The notes below the pieces were generated by a model. The model was not told the DNA's origin and searched no databases. It saw only the letters and a program-made list of their open reading frames with translations. 64,000 nt of DNA from Xanthobacteraceae bacterium (GTDB lineage: Bacteria > Pseudomonadota > Alphaproteobacteria > Rhizobiales > Xanthobacteraceae): contig JARLJA010000147.1 in NCBI GenBank assembly GCA_031291445.1, positions 32,425-96,424 on the forward strand, read 5' to 3'. The position numbers and the translations under genes are program-made. This document shows positions 48,508 to 58,229 of the stretch, in pieces (position 1 is the first letter of the stretch; the number at the start of each line of letters is the position of its first letter).

Positions 48508-49947
48508 ATGAGCAACATGACTTTCGCCGGATATTCCCTGCTTCCCGTGCTGCCCGAGATCGTGCTGGCGCTCGGCGCGATGGTGCTGCTGATGATCGGC
48601 GCGTTCCGGGGGCAGGGGGCGACCCCGGCCATCACCGTGCTCGCCGTGCTGCTCCTGGTGGCGGCGGGCGCGCTGGAGCTGTGGCTGCCGGCGGGCCGGC
48701 TGGTCACCTTCGCCGGCGGCTTCGTGGTCGACGATTTCGCGCGCTTCCTCAAGATCCTGGCGCTGATCGGGTCCGGCGTCACCCTGATCCTGGCGCGCGA
48801 CTTCCTGTCCGACCCGTCGCGCCGCATCTTCGAGTTCGCCATCCTGGTGCTGCTGTCGAGCGTCGGCATGATGGTGCTGATCTCGGCGGCCGACCTGATC
48901 ACGCTGTATCTCGGCCTCGAACTGATGAGCCTCGCGCTCTACGTCGTCGCCGCCAGCCAGCGCGACAACGCCAAGTCGACCGAGGCCGGACTGAAGTATT
49001 TCGTGCTCGGCGCGCTGTCGTCGGGCATGCTGCTCTACGGTGCCTCGCTGGTCTACGGCTTCACCGGCACCGTGATGTTCAGCGGCATCGCCGCCGCGGC
49101 GACCACCGGCAGCCTCGGCATCGTGTTCGGCATCGTCTTCGTGCTGGCCGGCCTGTGCTTCAAGGTTTCCGCCGTGCCGTTCCACATGTGGACGCCCGAC
49201 GTCTACGAGGGCGCGCCGACCCCGGTGACCGCGTTCTTCGCCTCGGCGCCGAAGGTCGCGGCGCTCGCCGTCTTCACCCGCGTCGCGCTCACCGCGTTCC
49301 CCGGCATCAAGCACGACTGGCAGCAGATCGTGGTGTTCGTCTCGATCGCCTCCATGGTGCTGGGCTCGTTCGCCGCGATCGGCCAGACCAACATCAAGCG
49401 CCTGATGGCCTATTCCTCCATCGGCCACATGGGTTTCGCGCTGATCGGGCTGGCCGCCGGCACCGCCGAGGGCGCGCAGGGCATCCTGGTCTACATCTCG
49501 ATCTACGTGGCGATGACGCTGGCGTCATTCTCGGTCATCCTGGCGATGAAGCGCAACGGCCAGGCGGTGGAGACGATTGCCGACTTCGCCGGCCTGTCCC
49601 GGACCAACCCGCTGCTGGCGTTCTTCTTCGCGATGCTGCTGTTCTCGCTCGCCGGCGTGCCGCCGCTCGCCGGCTTCTTCGCCAAGTGGTACGTGTTCGT
49701 GGCGGCAATCAAGGCCGGAATGTTCACGCTCGCCGTCGTCGGCGTGCTGGCCAGCGTGGTCGGCGCTTTCTACTATCTCAACATCGTCAAGGTGATGTAT
49801 TTCGACGAGCCGGCCGGCGCGGTCGATCCGGTGCGGATCGAACTGCGGACCGTGCTGGCGATCGCCGGCACCTTCAACATCCTGTTCTTCGTCTACCCGG
49901 CGCCGCTCGTGAGCATGGCGGCGGCTGCGGCGAAGTCGTTGTTCTGA
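48508..49947 (+). CDS. nuoN: NADH-quinone oxidoreductase subunit N
   Basis: The 479-aa antiporter-like subunit closes the membrane arm gene set. It shows LYLGLELMSLALYVVAASQRDNAKSTEAGLKYFVLGALSSGMLLYG, PFHMWTPDVYEGAPTPVTAFFASAPKVAAL and KRLMAYSSIGHMGFALIG. Only one base separates its stop from the birA start, so the operon continues into genes unrelated to complex I. Confidence 0.95.
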   Translation: MSNMTFAGYSLLPVLPEIVLALGAMVLLMIGAFRGQGATPAITVLAVLLLVAAGALELWLPAGRLVTFAGGFVVDDFARFLKILALIGSGVTLILARDFLSDPSRRIFEFAILVLLSSVGMMVLISAADLITLYLGLELMSLALYVVAASQRDNAKSTEAGLKYFVLGALSSGMLLYGASLVYGFTGTVMFSGIAAAATTGSLGIVFGIVFVLAGLCFKVSAVPFHMWTPDVYEGAPTPVTAFFASAPKVAALAVFTRVALTAFPGIKHDWQQIVVFVSIASMVLGSFAAIGQTNIKRLMAYSSIGHMGFALIGLAAGTAEGAQGILVYISIYVAMTLASFSVILAMKRNGQAVETIADFAGLSRTNPLLAFFFAMLLFSLAGVPPLAGFFAKWYVFVAAIKAGMFTLAVVGVLASVVGAFYYLNIVKVMYFDEPAGAVDPVRIELRTVLAIAGTFNILFFVYPAPLVSMAAAAAKSLF

Positions 49948-49948
49948 G

Positions 49949-50761
49949 ATGGGATTCGCGCTCGGTCCGCTGGCACTCTCGGCACACACGAGGCTCGAGG
50001 CGTTCGAGAGCATCGGCTCGACCAACGCGGAAGCCGTGAGCCGCGCCCGTGCCGGCGAGCGCGGGCCGCTGTGGTTCGTGACCGATCGCCAGACCTCCGG
50101 CCGCGGGCGCCGCGACCGCGCCTGGCAGTCGCCGCCAGGCAATCTCGCCGCCAGCATTCTCGAGGTCATGGACGTGGCGCCGGCCGCCGCCGCGACCCTG
50201 GGATTCGCCGCAGGCGTCGCGCTCGAGGGCGCGCTGCAGGCGGTCAGCGTCGAGGCGCGAATGCGCGCGGCGGGGCTCGACGCCATCCGGTTCGCCCTGA
50301 AGTGGCCGAACGACTTGCTCGCCGGCGGCCGCAAGCTGTCGGGCATTCTTCTCGAGGCCGAGCCGGCCGCTTCCGGCGGACTCGCCGTGGTGGTGGGGAT
50401 CGGGGTCAACGTCGTGGCGGCGCCCGAGGCGACGATGTTTCCCGCCACCTCGCTGCATGGGCTCGGCATTCATGTCGGCGCGGCGGAACTGTTCACGGCG
50501 CTGGCCGAAGAATGGGCGCGGCTGAAGGCGCTGTGGGACAACGGTCGCGGCTTCGCGCTGATCCGCAAGCTGTGGCTCGAGCGCGCCTCCGGCCTTGGCG
50601 GCGAGGTCAGCGTGCGGCTCGCTGAGGCGACCGTCTCCGGTGTGTTCGAGACCATCGACGACGCCGGCTGCCTGGTGGTCAGGACCGCGTCGGGCGAGCG
50701 GGTGCCGGTGTCCGCCGGCGACGTCTATTTTGGCGCCGCGGCGTCGGTGGGAGCTGCCTGA
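49949..50761 (+). CDS. birA: biotin--[acetyl-CoA-carboxylase] ligase, without HTH domain
   Basis: The 270-aa enzyme attaches biotin to the carrier Lys of carboxylases. It has SIGSTNAEAVSRA, the biotinyl-AMP loop TSGRGRRDRAW, KWPNDLLAGGRKLSGIL and GIGVNVVAAP, then a small C-terminal domain. It starts straight with the catalytic domain and so cannot be a repressor as in E. coli. It is tightly packed in the nuo operon and its stop touches the RNase J start. Confidence 0.92.
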   Translation: MGFALGPLALSAHTRLEAFESIGSTNAEAVSRARAGERGPLWFVTDRQTSGRGRRDRAWQSPPGNLAASILEVMDVAPAAAATLGFAAGVALEGALQAVSVEARMRAAGLDAIRFALKWPNDLLAGGRKLSGILLEAEPAASGGLAVVVGIGVNVVAAPEATMFPATSLHGLGIHVGAAELFTALAEEWARLKALWDNGRGFALIRKLWLERASGLGGEVSVRLAEATVSGVFETIDDAGCLVVRTASGERVPVSAGDVYFGAAASVGAA

Positions 50762-52432
50762 ATGGCGCGGCCGGATGAACTGACCTTCCTTCCGCTCGGC
50801 GGAGTGGGCGAGATCGGGATGAACCTCTCGGTCTATGGCCTGGGCAACCGTCACCAGAGGAGCTTCCTCGCGGTCGACCTCGGCGTCTCGTTCGGCGACG
50901 AGGAGCACCTGCCGGGCATCGACCTGGTGATGCCCGACGTCAGCTTCCTCGAGCGCGAGCGCAAGAACCTCGTCGGTATCGTGCTGACCCACGCCCACGA
51001 AGACCACTTCGGCGCCATCATCGATCTGTGGCCGCGGCTGCGCGTGCCGATCTACGCCACCGCCTTCAGCGCCGCGCTGTTCGAGGCGAAACGCGCCGCC
51101 GAGCGCAATGCGCCTGAGATCCCCATCACCGTGGTGCCGTCGGGCGGGCGGATCGACCTCGGCCCGTTCAATGTCGAGTTCATTCCGGTGGCGCACTCGA
51201 TCCCGGAATCCCACGCACTGGCGATCCGCACCTCGGCGGGGGTGGTGCTCCATACCGGCGACTGGAAGATCGATCCGACGCCGGTGATCGGTCCGCCGAC
51301 CGACGAGCGCCGCCTGCGCGAGCTCGGCGACGAGGGGGTCCTGGCGCTGGTCGGGGATTCCACCAATGCCGTGCGGGAGGGCCGCTCGCCGTCGGAAACC
51401 GAGGTCGCCGCCGCGATTGCAGGCATCATCAAGCAGGCGCGGGGCCGCGTCGCGGTCACGACCTTCGCCTCCAACGTCGCGCGCATTCGCGCCGTGGCCG
51501 ACGCGGCGCGGGCCGCCGACCGCGAGGTCGTGGTGATCGGCCGAGCCATGGAGCGGGTCAGCCAGGTCGCCCGCGAGCAGGGCCTGCTCGACGGCGTTCG
51601 CGAGTTTCGCAGCGCCCACATGTACGGCCACTTGCCGCCCGACAAGGTGGTGGCGCTTTGCACCGGCAGCCAGGGCGAGCCGCGCGCCGCGCTGGCGCGC
51701 ATCGCCAACGACGACCACCCGGAGATCACCCTCAACAAGGGCGACTGCGTGATCTTCTCCTCGCGCACCATTCCGGGCAACGAAAAGGCGGTCAGTTCGA
51801 TCGTCAACGCTCTGGTGACGCAGGGCATCGAGATCGTGACCGACCGCACCCATCTGGTCCACGTCTCGGGACATCCGCGCCGCGACGAACTGCGCCAGAT
51901 GATTTCCTGGGTTCGGCCGCAGCTGCTGGTGCCGGTGCACGGCGAGGCGCTGCACCTCGCCGAGCACGCCGAGCTGGCCCGCGCCGCCGGGGTGCCCAAG
52001 GTGATCACCTGCCGCAACGGCGACGTCGTCCGGTTCGGGCCCGGCGACCCCGCGGTGATCGATCAGGTGCCGGCGGGCCGTCTCTACAAGGACGGTCTGC
52101 TGCTCGAAGGGGCCAAGGCCCGCGCGGTGGCGGAGCGGCGGCGGCTGTCGTTCGCGGGCTGCACCTTCGTCTCGATCGCGCTCACGGAGAAGGGCGAGCT
52201 CGCCGACGATCCCGAGGTCGAACTGGTCGGCATTCCGGAGAAGAACGCGGCCGGCGAGGACATCGCCGACGAGGTGTTCGACCTGGTGGTGTCGACGGTG
52301 GAGAACCTGCCGCGGGCCCGTCGCCGCGACGCCGATGCGGTGGCGGAATCGCTGCGCCGGGCCGTGCGCGCGTCGATTGCCGAGCAGTGGGGCAAGAAAA
52401 CCCTCTGCATCGTGCACGTCCTGATGGTGTAG
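50762..52432 (+). CDS. rnj: ribonuclease J
   Basis: The 556-aa metallo-beta-lactamase/beta-CASP ribonuclease processes and degrades RNA from the 5' end and internally. Motifs are FLPLGGVGEIGMN at the start, the zinc motif THAHEDHFGAI (residues about 75-85), VAHSIPESHAL, HTGDWKID, GDSTNAVREGRS and the beta-CASP end VHVSGHPRRDELRQM with VPVHGE. Alphaproteobacteria commonly have RNase J next to birA after nuo. The ATG follows directly on the birA TGA. Confidence 0.93.
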   Translation: MARPDELTFLPLGGVGEIGMNLSVYGLGNRHQRSFLAVDLGVSFGDEEHLPGIDLVMPDVSFLERERKNLVGIVLTHAHEDHFGAIIDLWPRLRVPIYATAFSAALFEAKRAAERNAPEIPITVVPSGGRIDLGPFNVEFIPVAHSIPESHALAIRTSAGVVLHTGDWKIDPTPVIGPPTDERRLRELGDEGVLALVGDSTNAVREGRSPSETEVAAAIAGIIKQARGRVAVTTFASNVARIRAVADAARAADREVVVIGRAMERVSQVAREQGLLDGVREFRSAHMYGHLPPDKVVALCTGSQGEPRAALARIANDDHPEITLNKGDCVIFSSRTIPGNEKAVSSIVNALVTQGIEIVTDRTHLVHVSGHPRRDELRQMISWVRPQLLVPVHGEALHLAEHAELARAAGVPKVITCRNGDVVRFGPGDPAVIDQVPAGRLYKDGLLLEGAKARAVAERRRLSFAGCTFVSIALTEKGELADDPEVELVGIPEKNAAGEDIADEVFDLVVSTVENLPRARRRDADAVAESLRRAVRASIAEQWGKKTLCIVHVLMV

Positions 52433-52495
52433 AACGGAGCACGGGATGCCCGCGCCGGAGCACGGCGCCGGCGCGCGTTGAACGAGGAGGACACC

Positions 52496-52900
52496 ATGCT
52501 CGGCCGGCTCAACCACGTGGCGATCGCGGTGCGCGACGCCAAATCGGCGGCGAAGATTTACGGCAAGGCGTTCGGAGCGGAGATCTCCGAGGCGGTCGCG
52601 CTGCCCGACCACGGCGTGATCACCGTGTTCGCGACGCTGCCCAACACCAAGATCGAGTTCATCGAGCCGCTCGGCGAAGCCTCGCCGATCGCCAAGTTCG
52701 TCGAGCGCAACGCCGACGGCGGCATCCACCATCTGTGCTACGAGGTGCCCGACATCATCGCCGCGCGCGATCAACTGATCCGCGAGGGTGCCCGCGTGCT
52801 CGGCGACGGCGTTCCGAAGATCGGCGCCCACGGCAAGCCGGTGCTGTTCCTGCATCCCAAGGACTTTTCCGGCGCGCTGGTCGAGATCGAGCAGACCTGA
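52496..52900 (+). CDS. mce: methylmalonyl-CoA epimerase
   Basis: The 134-aa VOC-fold metalloenzyme interconverts the 2R and 2S forms of methylmalonyl-CoA. The ATG at 52496 has AGGAGGACACC upstream. Ligand candidates are His in LNHVAIAV, Gln/Glu in KIEFIEPLG, His in GGIHHLCYEV and Glu in ALVEIEQ. The sequence is typical of the family in length and motif order. It lies 63 bp after the RNase J gene and 4 bp before the DUF1467 gene. Confidence 0.93.
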   Translation: MLGRLNHVAIAVRDAKSAAKIYGKAFGAEISEAVALPDHGVITVFATLPNTKIEFIEPLGEASPIAKFVERNADGGIHHLCYEVPDIIAARDQLIREGARVLGDGVPKIGAHGKPVLFLHPKDFSGALVEIEQT

Positions 52901-52904
52901 CGCC

Positions 52905-53177
52905 ATGTCGCTCTCGTCCGCGATCGCGATCTATTTCGTGCTGTGGTGGGTCGTGCTGTTCGCCGTGCTGCCGTTCGGCGTGCGCAACCAGTTCGAGGCC
53001 GACGCGGAGGCGGTGCCGGGATCGGATCCCGGCGCGCCGGTGCTGCCAAGAATGGTGCAGAAACTGATCTGGACCACGGTGGTGTCGCTGCTGATCTTTG
53101 CCGTCGCCGCGTGGGCCTACCAGCGCGGCTATCTCGGGGTCGACCGGCTGTCGCGGCTGATGGGGTTCTCGTTCTGA
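52905..53177 (+). CDS. DUF1467 family membrane protein
   Basis: The 90-aa protein begins MSLSSAIAIYFVLWWVVLFAVLPFGVRNQ, a membrane helix followed by the conserved PFGVR, then a polar loop (AEAVPGSDPGAPVLPRM) and a second helix (LIWTTVVSLLIFAVAAWAYQRG). This matches DUF1467, a family of unknown role often found after methylmalonyl-CoA epimerase in Rhizobiales. It is the last gene of the long nuo transcript. Confidence 0.85.
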   Translation: MSLSSAIAIYFVLWWVVLFAVLPFGVRNQFEADAEAVPGSDPGAPVLPRMVQKLIWTTVVSLLIFAVAAWAYQRGYLGVDRLSRLMGFSF

Positions 53178-53292
53178 CGCCAGGTTCTGAAGCGCGATAG
53201 ACGTCCAAACATATCCGGTTGCGCGCAATCGATTACGCCTGCACGCGCGGCGCCGGCGAGGGCGCGGCACGAATAGACGACAGGACATCGGG

Positions 53293-53480
53293 ACAAAAAA
53301 AAGCAGGGCAAAAGCCCTGCTTAAAAACCGTGTCGACCCTATTGCCCCCACCTTGCTTGAGGTTCTGCGATTGCTTGTGTGGGGAGACGCAGCTTGATGC
53401 GCGTCAGGGCTCCTCCCGAGACTTGGACCACCAGACGTGATCGCTTGGATCAGCCTGAGCTTTCAAACTAACCGATCCGT
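53293..53480 (-). ncRNA. candidate small RNA ending in a strong terminator
   Basis: A strong minus-strand terminator at 53301-53322 has no protein gene upstream of it on that strand before the proS region. The preceding sequence (about 53323-53480 read backward) can fold: GACGC/GCGUC around a short loop, GAUCAC/GUGGUC, CCCCAC/GUGGGG, and UCAGG/CCUGA. This gives an RNA of about 160-180 nt. The 5' end is not defined; a weak promoter (GTGACA, 17 bp, TAGTTT) ends near 53475. I cannot assign a family (6S RNA is one possibility by size). Confidence 0.42.
53301..53322 (-). terminator. perfect intrinsic terminator, minus strand
   Basis: AAGCAGGGC (53301-53309) pairs perfectly with GCCCTGCTT (53314-53322) around AAAA. 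On the minus strand eight or more T follow directly, the classic intrinsic terminator. On the plus strand no T run follows, so it is not a typical terminator for the nuo-DUF1467 transcript. Confidence 0.8.
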
Positions 53481-53944
53481 TTTGGTTTGTCACTCTTTTC
53501 GGCAACAAATGTCCAAAAAATTGCCATCCGTTAAATCATCGTTTCAAGGGGCGGAAATATGACAGTTTTTGCGGTTTGAGCGGTGATTTCCACCTGAAAC
53601 AGTCGGCGGCGCCAACGCGCCGCTCCGTGGTCCGCAGGTGCATTGCAATGAGGCGCTGGTTCCTTCTTGGGCACATGTGTCTGACCGAGGGGGGCCGGGC
53701 GCACCCCGGACAGCAGTATTCGCGCGGGAACGTACCGCCGGGCCGTCCGTGAGCGAACGGCGGGTGAACGAAACGGCGCCGCGAGCCGCGGCCGGCCCGG
53801 TCGGCAAGGCGCTGCGCGACTGCCGATTTGTCTCGCCCGCAGATAGCAGGCAGCGTCGATTTTCCGGGTCGGTGCTTGTGTTTTGGACGCCGATCCGGTT
53901 TCACTGCTCGGATATCCCCCTTCAGCGATTCTAGAGTACCGGCC
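53481..53944. other. intergenic region upstream of proS
   Basis: No convincing protein gene is present. The minus-strand side should hold the candidate RNA's promoter and the plus-strand side the proS promoter. Parts near 53510-53560 are AT-rich (runs of A and T). Confidence 0.4.
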
Positions 53945-55276
53945 ATGCAACTGTCGCGTTTCTTTCTGCCCATCCTCAAGGAGACGCCGAAAGAGGCGGA
54001 GATCGTGTCGCATCGGCTGATGCTGCGCGCCGGCATGCTGCGCCAGCAGGCGGCCGGAATCTATTCCTGGCTGCCGCTCGGCTGGCGGGTGCTGCAGAAG
54101 GTCGAGCAGATCGTGCGCGAGGAGCAGAACCGCGCCGGCGCCATCGAACTCCTGATGCCGACCCTGCAGCTCGCCGATCTGTGGCGGGAGAGCGGGCGCT
54201 ACGACGCCTACGGCCCCGAAATGCTGCGGATCCAGGACCGTCACAAGCGCGATCTGCTCTACGGTCCGACCAACGAAGAGATGATCACCGAGATCTTCCG
54301 CAGCTACGTCAAGTCGTACAAGAGCCTGCCGCTGAACCTCTATCACATCCAGTGGAAGTTCCGCGACGAGCAGCGCCCGCGGTTCGGCGTGATGCGCGGC
54401 CGCGAATTCCTGATGAAGGACGCCTATTCGTTCGACCTCGACAAGGACGCGGCGCGCCTCAGCTACAACAAGATGTTCGTCGCCTACCTGCGGACCTTCG
54501 CGCGCATGGGTCTCAAGGCGATCCCGATGCAGGCCGAGACCGGCCCGATCGGCGGCGACCTGTCCCACGAGTTCATCGTGCTGGCCGAAACCGGGGAGTC
54601 CGGGGTCTATTGCCACCGCGACGTCCTCGACCTGCCGGTGCCCGACGAGACCGTCGACTACGACGGCGACCTGACGCCGTTGATCCGCCAGTGGACCGAG
54701 CTCTACGCTGCCACCGAGGACGTCCACGATGCGGCGCGCTACGAGCGCGAGGTGCCCGAAGCCAAGCGCCTGCACACCCGCGGCATCGAGGTCGGCCAGA
54801 TCTTCTATTTCGGCACCAAGTATTCCGACGCCATGAAGGCGCTGGTGATGGGCCCGGACGGCAGCGAGCGGCCGATCCACGGCGGCTCCTACGGCGTCGG
54901 CGTGTCGCGGCTCTTGGGCGCGATCATCGAGGCCTCCCACGACGAAGCCGGGATCATCTGGCCGGAGGCGGTGGCGCCGTTCCGTGTCGCGCTGCTCAAT
55001 CTCAAGCAGGGCGGCGCCGACACCGACGCCGCCTGCGCCCGCCTCTACGCGGCGCTGACGGCGAGGGGGATCGACGTGCTCTACGACGACCGCGACGAGC
55101 GCCCCGGCGCGAAGTTTGCCACCGCGGACCTGATCGGCATTCCGTGGCAGGTGCTGGTGGGGCCGAAGGGACTGGCCGAAGGCAAGGTCGAGCTGAAGCG
55201 GCGCGCCGATGGCGCGCGCGAGCTGCTTACCCCGGACGATGTCGTCGCCCGCCTGACCGCTCCCGTATCGGCTTGA
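53945..55276 (+). CDS. proS: proline--tRNA ligase, short alphaproteobacterial type
   Basis: The 443-aa class II synthetase charges tRNA-Pro. Class II motifs are seen: motif 1 region [24 protein letters not shown], motif 2 [31 protein letters not shown], and motif 3 [15 protein letters not shown]; an anticodon-binding domain follows. The editing insertion of long ProS is missing, as is normal for alphaproteobacteria. The ATG at 53945 is preferred; the frame upstream is not coding. It lies 66 bp before the lolC frame. Confidence 0.94.
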   Translation: MQLSRFFLPILKETPKEAEIVSHRLMLRAGMLRQQAAGIYSWLPLGWRVLQKVEQIVREEQNRAGAIELLMPTLQLADLWRESGRYDAYGPEMLRIQDRHKRDLLYGPTNEEMITEIFRSYVKSYKSLPLNLYHIQWKFRDEQRPRFGVMRGREFLMKDAYSFDLDKDAARLSYNKMFVAYLRTFARMGLKAIPMQAETGPIGGDLSHEFIVLAETGESGVYCHRDVLDLPVPDETVDYDGDLTPLIRQWTELYAATEDVHDAARYEREVPEAKRLHTRGIEVGQIFYFGTKYSDAMKALVMGPDGSERPIHGGSYGVGVSRLLGAIIEASHDEAGIIWPEAVAPFRVALLNLKQGGADTDAACARLYAALTARGIDVLYDDRDERPGAKFATADLIGIPWQVLVGPKGLAEGKVELKRRADGARELLTPDDVVARLTAPVSA

Positions 55277-55342
55277 GGCTCCGCCGCATGTCGCGACCTG
55301 AATTAGCCCCAATCGTGTGAAATCCATGATGTGGATGATACG

Positions 55343-56611
55343 ATGAGTGAGCCGATCCGAACCGCCCCCTTCGCTCCATTCGAATGGATGCTGTCGACCC
55401 GCTACCTGCGGGCGCGCCGTAAAGAGGGGTTCATTTCCGTCATCGCGGGTTTTTCGTTTCTCGGCATCATGCTGGGGGTTGCGACCCTCATCATCGTGAT
55501 GGCGGTGATGAACGGCTTCCGCAAGGAACTGCTGAGCAAGATCCTCGGCCTCAACGGCCACCTCCTGGTCCAGCCGCTGGAATCGCCGCTGACCGACTGG
55601 AAGGACGTCGCCGAACGCATCAGCGCGGTCGACGGCATCAAGCTCGCCGCGCCGATCGTCGAGGGCCAGGCGCTGGCGTCGTCGCCGTTCAACGCCTCCG
55701 GCGTGCTGGTGCGCGGCATCCGCTCGGCCGACCTCAACAGCCTCGCCTCCATCGCCAGGAACATCAAGCAGGGCACCATCGAGGGATTCGACGAAGGGCA
55801 GGGGGTCGCGATCGGCCGCAGGCTGGCCGACCAGCTCTCGATCCATGCCGGCGACTCGGTGACCCTGGTGCAGCCGCGCGGCGCGGTGACGCCGATGGGG
55901 GTGACGCCGCGGATCAAGACCTACCGGGTCGCGGCGGTGTTCGAGATCGGGATGTCGGAATACGATTCCTCGGTGGTGTTCATGCCGCTCGCCGAGGCGC
56001 AGACCTATTTCGGCCGCGCCAACGACGTCACCGCGATCGAGGTCTACACCAACAATCCGGACCGCATCGACACCTTCCGCAAGACCGTGACCGAGGCGGC
56101 GGGACGGCCGATCTTCCTGGTCGACTGGCGACAGCGCAACTCCACCTTCTTCAACGCGCTGCAGGTCGAGCGCAACGTCATGTTCCTGATCCTGACGCTG
56201 ATCGTCCTGGTGGCGGCGCTCAACATCGTCTCCGGCCTGATCATGCTGGTGAAGGACAAGGGCAGTGACATCGCCATCCTGCGCACCATGGGGGCGACGC
56301 AGGGCTCGATCATGCGCGTGTTCCTGATCACCGGCGCGGCCATCGGCGTGGTCGGCACCATCGTCGGCTTTCTCGTCGGGCTGCTGATCTGCCTGAACAT
56401 CGAGGGCATCCGCCAGTTCCTGTCGTGGCTGACGAGCACCGAGCTGTTTTCTCCCGAGCTGTATTTCCTGTCCAAGCTGCCGGCCGAGATCGACGTCGCG
56501 GAGACCGCGGCCGTGGTGATCATGGCGCTGACGCTGTCGTTCCTGGCAACGCTCTATCCCTCGTGGCGCGCGGCGCGGCTCGATCCCGTCGACGCGCTCC
56601 GCTACGAGTAG
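55343..56611 (+). CDS. lolC: lipoprotein-releasing ABC transporter permease LolC/E
   Basis: The 422-aa inner-membrane permease extracts outer-membrane lipoproteins. It has four hydrophobic helices, one at the N-terminus ([30 protein letters not shown]) and three in the C-terminal third, with a large periplasmic domain between, and ends with FtsX-like [22 protein letters not shown]. The ATG at 55343 gives MSEPIRTAP; a GTG at 55331 is an alternative. It is followed 10 bp later by its ATPase gene. A single LolC/E-type protein is usual in alphaproteobacteria, where it may form a homodimer. Confidence 0.92.
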   Translation: MSEPIRTAPFAPFEWMLSTRYLRARRKEGFISVIAGFSFLGIMLGVATLIIVMAVMNGFRKELLSKILGLNGHLLVQPLESPLTDWKDVAERISAVDGIKLAAPIVEGQALASSPFNASGVLVRGIRSADLNSLASIARNIKQGTIEGFDEGQGVAIGRRLADQLSIHAGDSVTLVQPRGAVTPMGVTPRIKTYRVAAVFEIGMSEYDSSVVFMPLAEAQTYFGRANDVTAIEVYTNNPDRIDTFRKTVTEAAGRPIFLVDWRQRNSTFFNALQVERNVMFLILTLIVLVAALNIVSGLIMLVKDKGSDIAILRTMGATQGSIMRVFLITGAAIGVVGTIVGFLVGLLICLNIEGIRQFLSWLTSTELFSPELYFLSKLPAEIDVAETAAVVIMALTLSFLATLYPSWRAARLDPVDALRYE

Positions 56612-56621
56612 GGCCGCGGCG

Positions 56622-57320
56622 ATGACGCAGGATGCCGAGGACGTACCGGTCGTCTACCTCCACGATATCAGCCGCAGCTACCTGCAGGGCGCTTCGACGC
56701 TGACCATCCTCGACGGCGCACGGCTCGCGCTGTGGGCCGGGCAGTCGGTGGCGCTGGTGGCGCCCTCGGGCTCCGGCAAATCGACGCTGCTCCACATCGC
56801 CGGCCTGCTCGAGAGCCCGGACAGCGGCGAGGTCTATATTGCCGGCACGCCGACCTCGGGCCTGTCGGACGGCGACCGCACCCAGATCCGCCGCACCGAG
56901 ATCGGCTTCGTCTATCAGTCCCACCGGCTGCTGCCGGAGTTCACGGCGCTCGAGAACGTCATGCTGCCGCAGATGATCCGGGGACTGAAGAAGTCGGAGA
57001 CGGTGCAGCGCGCCAAGGAGATCCTCGCCTATCTTGGGCTCGGCGAGCGCATCACTCACCGGCCCGCCGAATTGTCCGGTGGCGAGCAGCAGCGGGTCGC
57101 CATCGCCCGCGCGGTCGCCAACGCGCCGCGCATCCTGCTCGCCGATGAGCCCACCGGAAATCTCGATCCGCACACCGCCGACCACGTGTTCCACGCGCTG
57201 ATGCAGCTGGTGCGCGCCACCCAGGTGGCGATGCTGATCGCGACCCACAACATGGACCTCGCCGCCCGCATGGACCGCCGGGTCTCGATCGAGAACGGCC
57301 ACGTGGTGGAGCTGGACTAG
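56622..57320 (+). CDS. lolD: lipoprotein-releasing ABC transporter ATP-binding protein LolD
   Basis: The 232-aa ATPase drives lipoprotein release. Walker A is [11 protein letters not shown], the Q-loop is near [21 protein letters not shown], the signature is [19 protein letters not shown] and Walker B is [12 protein letters not shown]; the switch His is in IATHN. It lies 10 bp downstream of lolC in one operon. Confidence 0.94.
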   Translation: MTQDAEDVPVVYLHDISRSYLQGASTLTILDGARLALWAGQSVALVAPSGSGKSTLLHIAGLLESPDSGEVYIAGTPTSGLSDGDRTQIRRTEIGFVYQSHRLLPEFTALENVMLPQMIRGLKKSETVQRAKEILAYLGLGERITHRPAELSGGEQQRVAIARAVANAPRILLADEPTGNLDPHTADHVFHALMQLVRATQVAMLIATHNMDLAARMDRRVSIENGHVVELD

Positions 57321-57506
57321 CCTGGATGTGCCGGCGGCGGAGCGAACGCCTGACTAAACCATCGCTTTAAGATACCGTCGGATACACGTCGCGCCGGCGA
57401 CCACCGGATCGGGGCCGAGGTTTCTGTCCGCCGGGATCGCAGGATAGTTTGATCGCGGCGGATGAATCCACCTTGATCCGAGGCGCCGGAGGCTCATATT
57501 TGCAGC

Positions 57507-57683
57507 ATGCAAGTCATTTTCGAACCTGTGAAGATTTCCGAGGGCAACTGGCAGATCAAGTGCCACTGTCCCGGCGGCAAGATCGACTACGTCACCGGCT
57601 TCCTGGACGAACTCTCGATCCAGAACTGGCTGGCGACGGAGCATCGGGATCATTGGCTCCGGGTGCGGGGCTATCAGCCGTGA
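57507..57683 (+). CDS. hypothetical protein, 58 aa
   Basis: A short, clearly coding frame. The ATG at 57507 begins MQVIFEPVKISEGNWQIKC, continues with CHCPGGKIDYVTGFLDEL and NWLATEHRDHW, and ends LRVRGYQP. It is rich in aromatic and acidic residues with two nearby Cys and two His, which might bind a metal. Codons and composition fit a real small cytosolic protein of unknown function. It is between lolD and the SOS-regulated peptide gene. Confidence 0.6.
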   Translation: MQVIFEPVKISEGNWQIKCHCPGGKIDYVTGFLDELSIQNWLATEHRDHWLRVRGYQP

Positions 57684-57825
57684 GGCAGCCCAGGTGCCCG
57701 AGGGGGTAGCCCGGCGAGCCTGCCAAGTTGCCAACCGCCTCGCAGCAGGGCGCGCCACCGTTAACCAATCGCCTTATTTCAGCGGTGATCATTCCAGCCG
57801 GCCAGCGGCCTTGGCTTGACTTCAG

Positions 57826-57858
57826 GAACAAAAAAGGAACAATGTTCTTTATATGTTC
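57826..57858. promoter_or_regulatory. two adjacent LexA (SOS) boxes
   Basis: Two boxes of the alphaproteobacterial LexA type lie 3 bp apart: GAAC-N7-GAAC at 57826-57840 and GTTC-N7-GTTC at 57844-57858. The second pattern is the reverse complement of the first, so two LexA dimers could bind. Centres are 18 bp apart. The boxes lie about 90 bp upstream of the ATG at 57945. Exact matches of both half-sites make chance unlikely. Confidence 0.8.
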
Positions 57859-57944
57859 CTGGTTGCTGGTTCGTGCTTGTGGGCCCAGGCCCGCCGGGGC
57901 GGACATCGAAGCAACCGTCCTCAAGCCGAACCTGGAGATCCGCC

Positions 57945-58043
57945 ATGCTGAGGTTGTTCGTCGAAGAGGCCGCCGCGCTGGCGTCCATCGCACTGTTCGT
58001 CGGGATGATTGCGGTCTGGGCCCAGGTGATTCCACAGCTCTGA
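57945..58043 (+). CDS. SOS-regulated 32-aa membrane peptide, SidA-like candidate
   Basis: The ATG at 57945 has CTGGAG 7-12 nt upstream. The peptide is MLRLFVEEAAALASIALFV, then GMIAVWAQVIPQL, with one hydrophobic helix (about residues 9-28). Two LexA boxes are upstream. Caulobacter SidA is a known 29-aa single-span, SOS-induced peptide that blocks division; the size, topology and control match, but no sequence identity is claimed. It lies 186 bp upstream of dnaE on the same strand, so read-through could also link it to dnaE. Function is inferred. Confidence 0.68.
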   Translation: MLRLFVEEAAALASIALFVGMIAVWAQVIPQL

Positions 58044-58229
58044 CGCGGGCGGATGTGGAAGCCTGTGAACAATCAGGACTGGCATGGCCGGCGGGGCGAG
58101 GCGGCTGGGCTGCGCCGTGGACAGCCGCGCCACCGCCGGTCACCATGGGCGCCTTGAGTCGGCCGGCCGCACCGTGAGAGGCGCGACAGTGGCCGCTCGG
58201 TCCTCCCGATCAAGGCCTCCGCCACCGTC

